A stretch of 64,000 nt of DNA, taken from contig NZ_JAJAVG010000007.1 of the NCBI RefSeq assembly GCF_020531915.1, positions 1 to 64,000 on the forward strand, written 5' to 3'. The position numbers and the translations under genes are program-made. Source of the stretch: Methylovorus mays (lineage in GTDB: Bacteria > Pseudomonadota > Gammaproteobacteria > Burkholderiales > Methylophilaceae). Position 1 is the first letter of the stretch. Every line of letters begins with the position of its first letter. Positions 27,845 to 35,448 of the stretch are shown piece after piece. The notes under the pieces are model-generated. The model was not told the DNA's origin. It did no database searches and saw only the letters and a program-made list of their open reading frames with translations.

Positions 27845-28759
27845 TTACTCCACGTTATCGGCAACATTGACGAAGCGAATCATGCGACTGGGCACGGAGA
27901 CCGCGTCTTCATCCACCGGCTCAGCGGGGGGATGAATCAGCTCCTCCAGCCGCGCCTTGGTGGCAATGAATTCAGGGGTGAACAATTGATCGGGGCTACG
28001 CGGACGCGGCACCGAGACCTCAATCAGCTCCTGCACTTCACCCGGATGCGCTTTCAGCACCAGAATGCGGTCTGCCAGCAGGATGGCTTCATCCAGATCG
28101 TGCGTGATGAACAGGATGGTGATGTCGATGTTGCGCCAGATCTCCAGCAGGTGCGTCTGCATCTTGCAGCGAGTCTGCGCATCCAGCGCGCCAAACGGTT
28201 CATCCATCAACAGGATACGCGGCTGGTTGACCAGGGCACGAGCGATGGCTACACGTTGCTTCATGCCGCCAGAAAGCTCATGCGGATAGGCATTGGCAAA
28301 TTTTTCCAGGCCCACCAGTTCCAGCCACAGCGCAACTTCACGCGAGGCTTCTTCAGAGGGCATGCCATTCATTTCCAGGCCGAACATCACGTTCTTTTTC
28401 ACGCTGAGCCATGGGAACAGGGTGTAGCCCTGAAACACCATGCCGCGATCGCGGCCGGGGCCGGTGACCGGCTTGCCATCCAGCAGCACTTCGCCGCTGG
28501 TGTAGCTCTCCAGGCCGGCCAGCGTGCGAATCAGGGTGGACTTGCCACAACCGGAAGGCCCGATGACGCAGACAAATTCCCGGCGATGCGTCTTGAAGCT
28601 GACATCCTTCAGCGCCGTGGTTTCGCCCTTGGCGCCGCGGTAGACCTTGGTCAGGTTTTTCACTTCCAGGATCACTTCGCGCTGTTTCAGCTTGTCGAAG
28701 CGCGCCTTGACGGCTTCGGACTGGGTCAGGTAACTGATTTGATCTGTATTTGCTTGCAT
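27845..28759 (-). CDS. ABC importer ATPase (NrtD/TauB-type), probably guanidine uptake
   Basis: A 304-residue ATPase with Walker [10 protein letters not shown], signature [15 protein letters not shown] and Walker [12 protein letters not shown]. The Q-loop segment [14 protein letters not shown] and overall length fit the nitrate/taurine/sulfonate branch. A 28-residue extension precedes the ATPase core. It follows the permease gene by 6 bp. Substrate assignment to guanidine rests on operon context and on the fact that such transporters are often guanidine-riboswitch associated. Confidence 0.93.
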   Translation of the reverse strand: MQANTDQISYLTQSEAVKARFDKLKQREVILEVKNLTKVYRGAKGETTALKDVSFKTHRREFVCVIGPSGCGKSTLIRTLAGLESYTSGEVLLDGKPVTGPGRDRGMVFQGYTLFPWLSVKKNVMFGLEMNGMPSEEASREVALWLELVGLEKFANAYPHELSGGMKQRVAIARALVNQPRILLMDEPFGALDAQTRCKMQTHLLEIWRNIDITILFITHDLDEAILLADRILVLKAHPGEVQELIEVSVPRPRSPDQLFTPEFIATKARLEELIHPPAEPVDEDAVSVPSRMIRFVNVADNVE

Positions 28760-28765
28760 GACGGC

Positions 28766-29728
28766 CTACTCCTTGTTCGCCGGTTTATCCCAGGGGAAGA
28801 GACGCTTGCCCAGGCGGGCCAGCACCATATCCGTCCCAAGACCGATAATGCCGATAATCAAAATAGCGGCGTACACGTTTTCAAAGTGCTCATAGCGTGC
28901 CTGCTGCGTGATGAACCAGGTGATGCCGGACGAGGTGCCGATCAGTTCGGCCACGATCAGATAAGTCCAGGCCCAGCCCAGCAGAATGCGCTGATCGCGA
29001 TACAACTCGGGCAGCACGCCCGGGATCACGACATGGCGCAGCAGTTTCCAGCGACTGGTGCCCAGCGTCATGGCGGCCTCCAGCAGCGAATAATCCAGTT
29101 TGCGTGTGGTGTTGCTGATGATCAGCACCTGTTGAAAGAAGGTACCAATCACGATGATGGCAATCTTGGGGCCATCGTAAATACCGAGCACTGCCACGGC
29201 CAGGGCGCCAAACGCCGGGGCGGGCAGGTAGCGGAAAAACTCGATAAACGGTTCAAACAAACGCGATACTGCACTGTAGGTGCCCGCCAGGATGCCGAGC
29301 GGCACCCCGACCAGCGATGAGATGACAAAGCCCCAGAAAATCACCTGTATGCTTTGCCACAGGCTTTGGTGCAACCACAGGCCGTCGCGCTGCACCGGTG
29401 GTGTGGTGAAAGCGGTGTACAAGGCTTCCACCACTTTATGTGGAGGCGGCAGGTAAATGGGGTTGGAGGGCACGCCCAGCGGCAGTTGCTTGCCCTCCTC
29501 CTGCATGGTGGCCGTTTCTTCCTCGAAGGTCACTTTGTTGACCAGCATGTCGACCTGGAAATACTCCACGTCGCCCGGCGAAGTCACCTTCACCATGGGA
29601 TGCCAGATAAACGGCACATAGCTGACCAGCGCCCACACCAGCAAAGGCAGTAGAAACGATGCAATTGCCAGGAATTTGCGACGCTCTGGCGTCAACTCCT
29701 GCCGCACTGCAAACCAATTGGAACCCAT
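28766..29728 (-). CDS. ABC importer permease (NrtB/TauC-type)
   Basis: From ATG 29728 (GGAG 6 bp before) the product has 320 residues; the longer open frame would overlap the binding protein gene. One N-terminal helix (about 22-40), an unusually long periplasmic segment (about 45-125), then about five helices with the EAA loop around MTLGSRWKLLRHVVIPGVLPEL (Thr-Ser-Arg-Trp within). It forms the homodimeric membrane channel with the ATPase. The extended first loop is longer than in TauC or SsuC. Confidence 0.9.
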   Translation of the reverse strand: MGSNWFAVRQELTPERRKFLAIASFLLPLLVWALVSYVPFIWHPMVKVTSPGDVEYFQVDMLVNKVTFEEETATMQEEGKQLPLGVPSNPIYLPPPHKVVEALYTAFTTPPVQRDGLWLHQSLWQSIQVIFWGFVISSLVGVPLGILAGTYSAVSRLFEPFIEFFRYLPAPAFGALAVAVLGIYDGPKIAIIVIGTFFQQVLIISNTTRKLDYSLLEAAMTLGTSRWKLLRHVVIPGVLPELYRDQRILLGWAWTYLIVAELIGTSSGITWFITQQARYEHFENVYAAILIIGIIGLGTDMVLARLGKRLFPWDKPANKE

Positions 29729-29759
29729 AACCTTCTCCCTGCGCCTGATAACGGATGAC

Positions 29760-30755
29760 TTACTTGCTGACCAGCGTAGGATCAATCGCCTTGTTCAGGT
29801 CCTGCGGCTTCTTGTAGATCGCGTTTTTAACGTTGAAGTCATCCACAATCTTGGAAGAACCGTACAGCGACTTGAAGCCATCGGCCTTCACCATGATGGC
29901 CTTGCCTTCGTCCAGGGTGAGCAGACGGGTGCCCTTGAGCAATGGCAGGTAGGCTTCTGGCTTGATGCCCACGCGCGCAGCCATGATCTTCACGGCATCA
30001 GGCTGGGTTTTTGGGTCATTGATGTAATCCACCACCTTGGCCCAGACCTTCACGACTTTTTCCCAATCGGCACGGCGGCTGGAAAGGCTGGCAGGGCTGA
30101 CGGTCAATACGTCGTAGATCAGGCCGGGTTCATCGGCAGAGGTGTAGATAGGCTTGGCACCGGGGACGCGCTTCATGGCTTCGCCAGAGTTAGGCTGCCA
30201 TGCACCAATCGCCGCCAGGTCGCCGGAAGCCAGTGCTTGTGGGGTTTCGTTGGTAGGCGTATTGACCAGCGTTACGTCGCTTTCCTTGAGACCGGCTTTT
30301 TGCAGGCCATTCAGCAGCAGCAGGTGCTCAACCAGGCCAAGTTCCAGACCGATTTTCTTGCCTTTCAGGTCTTTCAGGCTCTTGATGCCCGGCTTGCCGA
30401 CAATCATGTCGTTGCCATTGGAATAGTCGGTCACGATGATCATGACGTTTTTGGCACCACCGGCGGCGGTAACCAGGGCATCGCCATTGGTCACGGTGAC
30501 GGCATCGATCTTGCCAGCGCTGAAGGCATTCATGGAGGCGGAATAATCAAACCAGTCAAACTTCACATCCACGCCGGCTTCCTTGAACCAGCCTTTTTCG
30601 ATGGCCACCTGCCATGCCACCCAGCCCGGCCAGTCGCTATAGCCGATCTTGAGCGGTGCGGCGGCTTCGGCCGCCATGGTGAAACAGAAACCGGCAGCTA
30701 ATACCGCCATGCGTGCAATGTTTTTAATGCCTGAAGATGGTAAAAGTGATATCAC
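29760..30755 (-). CDS. ABC importer periplasmic binding protein (NMT1/NrtA-type)
   Basis: The GTG at 30755 is chosen because AGGAGAG lies 5 bp before it; the product has 331 residues. A signal peptide spans about 1-30 ([21 protein letters not shown]). The mature protein starts [20 protein letters not shown] and fits the NMT1/taurine/nitrate-binding class. It is the first gene of the operon, only about 38 nt after the inferred sigma-54 start site. That leader is too short for a riboswitch. Ligand is inferred to be guanidine or a derivative. Confidence 0.9.
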
Positions 30756-30770
30756 AATGGCTCTCCTGGT

Positions 30771-30802
30771 TAGTATTACGAAAATGAATTTCAGTAATAC
30801 TA
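30771..30802 (-). promoter_or_regulatory. NikR-type operator dyad GTATTA-N16-TAATAC
   Basis: A perfect 9-bp inverted repeat (TAGTATTAC ... GTAATACTA) with a 14-nt spacer. Its hexamer core is GTATTA-N16-TAATAC, the same spacing as the E. coli NikR operator GTATGA-N16-TCATAC. It covers about -9 to +22 relative to the inferred transcription start, a position where bound protein would repress. The operon itself encodes a NikR-like protein, so autoregulation is the simplest reading. Confidence 0.72.
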
Positions 30803-30803
30803 A

Positions 30804-30819
30804 AGCAACCACTATGCCA
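30804..30819 (-). promoter_or_regulatory. Sigma-54 promoter of the guanidine operon
   Basis: TGGCATAGTGGTTGCT on the minus strand matches the RpoN consensus TGGCAC-N5-TTGCW with only one mismatch; the -24 GG is at 30818-30817 and the -12 GC at 30806-30805. Transcription should start near 30793, 38 nt before the GTG of the binding protein. Confidence 0.82.
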
Positions 30820-30919
30820 CGACTGACCAACTTCCAATAAATACCTTCAAGTTATTGTTTTTATATACTTTCCTAATAAAATCATCCCGAATATCAACCC
30901 CTTTTCATTTTTGTCACGC

Positions 30920-30966
30920 AGCACCAAGTCCGTGCAAAAAAGGCAAAATGCACCAGATTTGATGCA
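30920..30966 (-). promoter_or_regulatory. NtrC-type enhancer sites
   Basis: The dyad TGCACGGACTTGGTGCT (30936-30920) has the GCAC-N7-GTGC spacing of NtrC sites. A second, weaker dyad TGCA-N10-TGCA lies at 30949-30966, about three helical turns away. Both lie 130-165 bp upstream of the inferred start, normal for sigma-54 activation under nitrogen limitation. Confidence 0.72.
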
Positions 30967-30973
30967 CATAGAA

Positions 30974-31001
30974 AGCAAAAGCCCCGACCAGGGTCGGGGC
31001 T
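30974..31001 (-). terminator. Terminator of the RcnB-like gene
   Basis: Stem AGCCCCGAC/GTCGGGGCT with a CAGG loop, followed on the minus strand by TTTTGCTTTC, about 30 nt after the stop of the gene at 31033-31623. It insulates the guanidine operon promoter from upstream transcription. Confidence 0.88.
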
Positions 31002-31032
31002 ATGTTCAAGGCTTTAAATAATCGAAATTGCG

Positions 31033-31623
31033 TTACATGCTGCTCAGATCGTCAATCGCATCCATTACCATGCCGGTGCCCACGGCGATCAGCAGAATAT
31101 CTGCCGCCACACGCACATATTTGTACCCGGCAGGCGGCGCGCCCAGATCAACGATAATGCGCGGTGGCAAGTCGTAATACACGACATCCCTTGGCAATGG
31201 ATAGCCTTTACGCCATTTGCGGGCTTGGCCTGGTGGCATGCAGCCGTTGTGTTTCTTCGCCAGTCCAGGTGGGCAATGACCACGGCGGAATTGTTCGCCA
31301 TAGTAATCATGCACGATGGTGCGTTGCTGATCGCCAAAATACATGCCCACACGCACATCGCCGCCGTGGTGATCACGGTCGCCACCGCGGTCACCGCCCT
31401 TGTACGCACCGCGGTCACCACCTCGATCACCGCCGTCGGGACGCCCGCCTGGTCCGTCATTACCACGTCCGCCACGGTCCGGGCCGCCATGTTGCTGACC
31501 TTGTCCATTGCCATTGCCGTGGCCTGCTCCATCCGGCTTGCCAGCAAAGGCGGGGGCAGAGAGTGCCAGCCCGCCCATCAGACACAGGCATGCCGCCAGA
31601 TTCGCTAATTTATTGTTTTGCAT
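31033..31623 (-). CDS. RcnB-like periplasmic protein with Gly/Asp/Arg-rich region
   Basis: From ATG 31623 (GGAG 6 bp upstream) the product has 196 residues with a signal peptide ending at about residue 27 (APAFA). Residues about 30-85 are a low-complexity stretch of Gly, Asp, Arg and His with GGDRGG repeats. The C-terminal part (DVVYYDLPPRIIVDLGAPPAGYKYVRVA, then a hydrophobic tail) matches the RcnB/YohN family, linked in E. coli to nickel and cobalt homeostasis. Whether this protein handles metals is unproven. It is monocistronic with its own terminator. Confidence 0.78.
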   Translation of the reverse strand: MQNNKLANLAACLCLMGGLALSAPAFAGKPDGAGHGNGNGQGQQHGGPDRGGRGNDGPGGRPDGGDRGGDRGAYKGGDRGGDRDHHGGDVRVGMYFGDQQRTIVHDYYGEQFRRGHCPPGLAKKHNGCMPPGQARKWRKGYPLPRDVVYYDLPPRIIVDLGAPPAGYKYVRVAADILLIAVGTGMVMDAIDDLSSM

Positions 31624-31833
31624 TGTGCTCTCCATGGATATCAAACCCCGATCTTTTTAGATTAACCTATTGATCCGCTTGTTATATTCACCACGCCTTT
31701 GCGGTCAGGCGTTGCTTCCTGCATTCCTACATGAGAATCAGCTTATGTCGGATATGGACCAGACACCAGCCGTTTTAATCTTCCATCAACGCTTTTTTAC
31801 TTTTTTTAACTTGTTGAACCGGGAGAATTCATC

Positions 31834-31959
31834 ATGGAAAAGTTTGTTCATTTACTACTCGCTTTTTTACTTTTCGGCCCCGTGTTGAGCGGAATCGCGT
31901 CCGGGGAAATGAATGTTCAGAATCTGGAGGTACCCCGCTACACCGCGAGTCAGCAATAA
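31834..31959 (+). CDS. Possible small exported protein, 41 aa
   Basis: An ATG at 31834 with GGGAGA 7 bp before it opens a 41-codon frame. The first about 24 residues (MEKFVHLLLAFLLFGPVLSG) look like a signal or anchor sequence, followed by a short polar tail ending VPRYTASQQ. It lies alone between the RcnB-like gene and the exonuclease gene. I know no family for it; existence rests on the ribosome site and signal-like N-terminus only. Confidence 0.42.
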   Translation: MEKFVHLLLAFLLFGPVLSGIASGEMNVQNLEVPRYTASQQ

Positions 31960-32059
31960 GTGCAACTATTTGAGCCCGGTCTGCGGGACAGCCTGCCATA
32001 GCAAGTTTGGGTGGCTGCACTAAATAACTGGGCAGCCAGACTCGCCCGCAGACAAGGTT

Positions 32060-32839
32060 TTAATCGTCCGCCCACGCCGCCAGAAATTCTTTCCAGTGCG
32101 GCCCTTCACTGGCCGCCAGCGTCTGGCGCACCAGCGCAATCTCGCTGGCATATGACTCGGGGTTCAAATGTCCTCGCATCAGCTGAAAGCGCAGGTAGAC
32201 CAGGTAGGTATTCGCCACATCGGTTTCGCAATAATTGCGTATGGCTTCAATCTCACCGCGGCAGTAGGCATCCCACACCTTGGAGCCATCCATGCCGAGC
32301 TTGCCAGGGAAACCGCATAGCTGCGCGATCTGATCCAGCGGAGCATTGGCGCGGGCCTGATACAGTGCCATTAAGTCCATCAAATCCAGATGCCGCGTAT
32401 GGTAGCGGCTGATGTAGTTGTTCCACTTGAAGTCGCGATCATCCTCGCCCATATCCCAGTAGCAGCTCGCCTGCACGCCGTGAATCAAGCCGCGATAGTG
32501 CAGCACAGGTAGGTCAAAGCCGCCACCATTCCATGACACCACATTCGGTTTGTACTTTTCGATACCATCGAAAAACCGCTGAATGATCTCGCGCTCGGGG
32601 GCATCCGCTGCGCCCAGCGTCCACACCCGAAAGCTATCCCCTTCACGCATGGCGCATGAAATCGCCACCACCTTATGCTGTTGCAGAGGCAAAAACTCGC
32701 TGCCGTTTTGCTGGCGGCGCTGATGAAAGGCAATGCGCGCGACATCTTCAGCAGAAGTTTCAGGCGGCAGATCGTACAGGCGGCGCAGGCCGTCGACATC
32801 GGGGATGGTTTCAATATCGAACACAAGGGTCGGGGTCAT
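32060..32839 (-). CDS. PolB-related 3'-5' exonuclease (DEDD superfamily)
   Basis: A 259-residue single-domain protein of the family annotated as predicted exonuclease related to DNA polymerase B (DNA_pol_B_exo2). Motif I FDIETIPDVD (7-16), motif II VVSWNGGGFDLPVL and motif III YCETDVANTYLVYLRF are present, the last giving the DEDDy type. Homologues act on DNA or RNA 3' ends, but the physiological role is not established. It stands alone. Confidence 0.88.
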   Translation of the reverse strand: MTPTLVFDIETIPDVDGLRRLYDLPPETSAEDVARIAFHQRRQQNGSEFLPLQQHKVVAISCAMREGDSFRVWTLGAADAPEREIIQRFFDGIEKYKPNVVSWNGGGFDLPVLHYRGLIHGVQASCYWDMGEDDRDFKWNNYISRYHTRHLDLMDLMALYQARANAPLDQIAQLCGFPGKLGMDGSKVWDAYCRGEIEAIRNYCETDVANTYLVYLRFQLMRGHLNPESYASEIALVRQTLAASEGPHWKEFLAAWADD

Positions 32840-32935
32840 GGTGTCACTCGGTGAATATCTGGTGAAAAAGCACGGTCAGGCGCTGGGTTATGAAAGGGCT
32901 AGCCAGATCGGCATTGAAGTCAGCTGTCCGCAAGC

Positions 32936-33355
32936 TTACTTCTTGACCCAGCCACTGCCATCCTGCACCCACCAGCCGCCCTGTGCCTTATCGGCCCAGC
33001 GCTTGGCGAAGGTGGCGCGGATTTCTGGCTCCCATTCGGGATGCTGGTTGCCATTGGCAATCTCAGCGTAGAGCGCGTTGCGGTCCTTGTTTTCGGCCGC
33101 TACCAGGCTATTCAGGGCTTGGCGCTGCGCCAGCGGGACAGCCGCGGCATCACGCACCGCCACCAGACCGTCACGGGAAAATCCGACCGCACCACTGCTA
33201 TAAAACGGCGCCAGCTGGGCATGGCGCGCCTGCATGCTGTTTTTGATGGCACTGATGGCGGGCGTATTGATTTCAAGATCCGCCGCCGCATGTGCCGGGC
33301 TCAACGACAGCCACATGCTCATCATGAGGCTGAAGACGATAATGATAGTTTTCAT
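32936..33355 (-). CDS. ydbL: YdbL family periplasmic protein (DUF1318)
   Basis: From ATG 33355 the product has 139 residues with signal peptide MKTIIIVFSLMMSMWLSLSP to AHA. The conserved part runs NTPAISAIKNSMQARHAQLAPFY to ALYAEIANGNQ. The C-terminal tail with GGWWVQDGSGWVKK is also typical. In E. coli ydbL belongs to the ydbH-ynbE-ydbL operon, where YdbL is thought to control assembly of the YdbH-YnbE bridge. The same gene order occurs here. Confidence 0.9.
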   Translation of the reverse strand: MKTIIIVFSLMMSMWLSLSPAHAAADLEINTPAISAIKNSMQARHAQLAPFYSSGAVGFSRDGLVAVRDAAAVPLAQRQALNSLVAAENKDRNALYAEIANGNQHPEWEPEIRATFAKRWADKAQGGWWVQDGSGWVKK

Positions 33356-33365
33356 GGGGAATCCT

Positions 33366-33560
33366 TTATGGCGCGGGTTGAACGGCAGGTGTTTCGCCAG
33401 CCGGGGCAGTCGGGGCCGCTTTTTTGTCCTGCAGTTGCCAGACATCATCAATGATGCGATCGGCGGCTTTTTCAGCGGCAGCCGCAGGGAAATAAATATT
33501 GATAGTGACACAGGCAGGTAGCAGCAATGCGGCGGGCAGCGCCCAGTAAACAAGCTTCAT
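33366..33560 (-). CDS. ynbE: YnbE-like outer membrane lipoprotein
   Basis: A 64-residue lipoprotein with lipobox LLPAC (Cys17) followed by VTINIYFPAAAAEKAADRIIDDVW, the YnbE pattern. YnbE multimerises in the outer membrane and completes the beta-groove bridge formed by YdbH for phospholipid transfer between the two membranes. It lies between ydbH and ydbL, 13 and 10 bp from them. Confidence 0.9.
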   Translation of the reverse strand: MKLVYWALPAALLLPACVTINIYFPAAAAEKAADRIIDDVWQLQDKKAAPTAPAGETPAVQPAP

Positions 33561-33573
33561 GGTATTAACTCTC

Positions 33574-35436
33574 CTATTTGATCACCGGTTTGACATTGCT
33601 CTCGGTGACGCGCCGGATGCGGCTTACGAGCTCGCTCCAGCCGACCAGGCGATTGTACCCCATGACCGTGATGGCCGGGATGCCACTGCCTTTGACGATA
33701 ACATAGCCTTGTGGCGCCTGCGCCACGCCATCCATGGTGCATACATCCGCACGCAGGCGGCAACTCAAACCGAGCTTTTCATAATTGAACTGATCAAAAA
33801 AGCGCAGCACACTGCGCTGTATGGCGGCCGCCGCCCCCGCACCACCCAGGGCCGAGATATTTTCCACAGCGCGCTGCGAAATCTTGCGCGGATACTTCCC
33901 GGGACTGCTCTTGAGTACGGCGTCGAATGCCACGGGTTGCCAGTTCTGCAGCTCCAGATGCTGGATATCGCCATCCAGCTTGCCTTCAATGGCACCAAAG
34001 GAAAAGGTGCGGGTGAGATGCCCCAGATCCAGATTGCGCAATTCGATATCGGCATGCAGGCGCGGACTGCTGCCCAGCGGCGTCTGCATGCCCAGATTAT
34101 TCACGCTGATATTGCCATCAAACAGATTGAAACCCAGCACCCCATCCGTGGTCAGCGTACCGGCGTTGTAGGTCACCATGGGAATGGAGGCCGCCACCTT
34201 GCCCGCCATGCGCGGCCAGCCCAGCGCGGTGCTTAGTTCAGGCATATCCAGAGGCGTGAGGTTGGCACGCAGATGCCAATACCACTGTCCGCCCAGCGTG
34301 GCCGCAGAGACATCCGATAACACCAGCGCGCCATCCAGTATATTCAGCCGCAGCTCAGGCGCCGTCAGCGCATAGCGGTTGATCTCCGCCTGCAACTGAC
34401 TCGCGGCCAAGGGCACCTTGAGCAGATGCCCACCGGCAAAGCCCATCTTGACGGGCTGCGCCTGGTCATAATCCCAGGGGATATCGGCATTCAGCTTGTA
34501 AAAGGCGAAACGATGCTGCTCGTCTTCCATATCCACATCGCGCAAGCGCAGCTGGAATGCCTGCAATTGACCGGCCTGCCAGTCGGCCTGCAGCGCGACA
34601 TTGCCGGCCATCTCGACATGCCCAAGGGCGCTCTGCTCCACCATGGGTTTGAGCAGCGCAGGATAAGCCTTGGCCAGATCGACATCAGGAACATCCACAT
34701 GCAGGGTTTGCCACTTGCGTTCAGGCACTGACCACTTGCCGCTCGCATGCATTGTTGCCACTCCTGGCAGCTGCAACACGGCTTGATCCAGCTGCAAGGC
34801 CTGCGCATCCCATGTGCCAGCGGCTTTCAGCGCTTGCCCCTGGCCCTGCAGATAGAGCGGCTGCCAGAACAATTCGCCGCCTGACCAGGTGATGGCCGCA
34901 TCCCACAGCCAGCGCCCCGCTTGCTGTCGCGCCTGCACTTCTGCACGGGCATGGAGCTTTTCAACGGCATGCAAACCCGCCGCATCGCTGAACTGGGCAT
35001 CCTGCAACTGCACATTCAGCCGCAAGGCGGGCTGCCCGGCGACGGGGGTGGTATCAAGGGTGAGATTGAACGGGAGCCGAATACGATCGGCGCTGACGAG
35101 ACCCTGCTGGCATACCCATGCACCGCGCCCGGCAGGCAGCCTGATCTGCCCACACTCGGCGTGCAGGCTGCTCCATGCGGGAGCCTTGGCAAGCTTGATC
35201 TGGCTGCTAAGGGCAAGCGCCGGACGCCGGGCAGGCGCCAGCACCAGTTTCACGGCTTTGGCCTGCCAGCCCTCCGCCTCTACCGTGTCGGCTTCAATGG
35301 TCAAGCTGCTGGCGGCCATGGCCGTGCTTGGCAGCCATGTCATGCAAACAAAAACAATGAGCGGAATGAGGCGAGTTGAGGCTCGCCAGCAGCCAACCGT
35401 GATACGCAAACCAGGCAGATCGCGTCGCGTGATCAC
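33574..35436 (-). CDS. ydbH: YdbH-like AsmA-family intermembrane phospholipid transport protein
   Basis: This 620-residue protein has an N-terminal signal/anchor segment (LIPLIVFVCMTWLPSTAMAA, about 23-42) and a long beta-rich body. The C-terminal part, QRSVLRFFDQFNYEKLGLSC and the following AQAPQGYVIVKGSGIP, fits the YdbH-like family. E. coli YdbH is about 880 residues, so this version is shorter. YdbH, TamB and YhdP carry phospholipids to the outer membrane redundantly in E. coli. It heads the ydbH-ynbE-ydbL operon and starts 12 bp after cysM. Confidence 0.86.
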   Translation of the reverse strand: MITRRDLPGLRITVGCWRASTRLIPLIVFVCMTWLPSTAMAASSLTIEADTVEAEGWQAKAVKLVLAPARRPALALSSQIKLAKAPAWSSLHAECGQIRLPAGRGAWVCQQGLVSADRIRLPFNLTLDTTPVAGQPALRLNVQLQDAQFSDAAGLHAVEKLHARAEVQARQQAGRWLWDAAITWSGGELFWQPLYLQGQGQALKAAGTWDAQALQLDQAVLQLPGVATMHASGKWSVPERKWQTLHVDVPDVDLAKAYPALLKPMVEQSALGHVEMAGNVALQADWQAGQLQAFQLRLRDVDMEDEQHRFAFYKLNADIPWDYDQAQPVKMGFAGGHLLKVPLAASQLQAEINRYALTAPELRLNILDGALVLSDVSAATLGGQWYWHLRANLTPLDMPELSTALGWPRMAGKVAASIPMVTYNAGTLTTDGVLGFNLFDGNISVNNLGMQTPLGSSPRLHADIELRNLDLGHLTRTFSFGAIEGKLDGDIQHLELQNWQPVAFDAVLKSSPGKYPRKISQRAVENISALGGAGAAAAIQRSVLRFFDQFNYEKLGLSCRLRADVCTMDGVAQAPQGYVIVKGSGIPAITVMGYNRLVGWSELVSRIRRVTESNVKPVIK

Positions 35437-35448
35437 GGCTGGCCTGGC

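Noticed and set aside
27716-29320. Plus-strand frame of 534 codons opposite the ABC transporter genes
   Set aside because: It crosses three well-supported genes and has no domain or ribosome site.
30756-30979. Guanidine riboswitch before the first gene of the operon
   Set aside because: No tandem ACGR-loop hairpins or ykkC-like structure was found, and the leader after the sigma-54 start is only about 38 nt.
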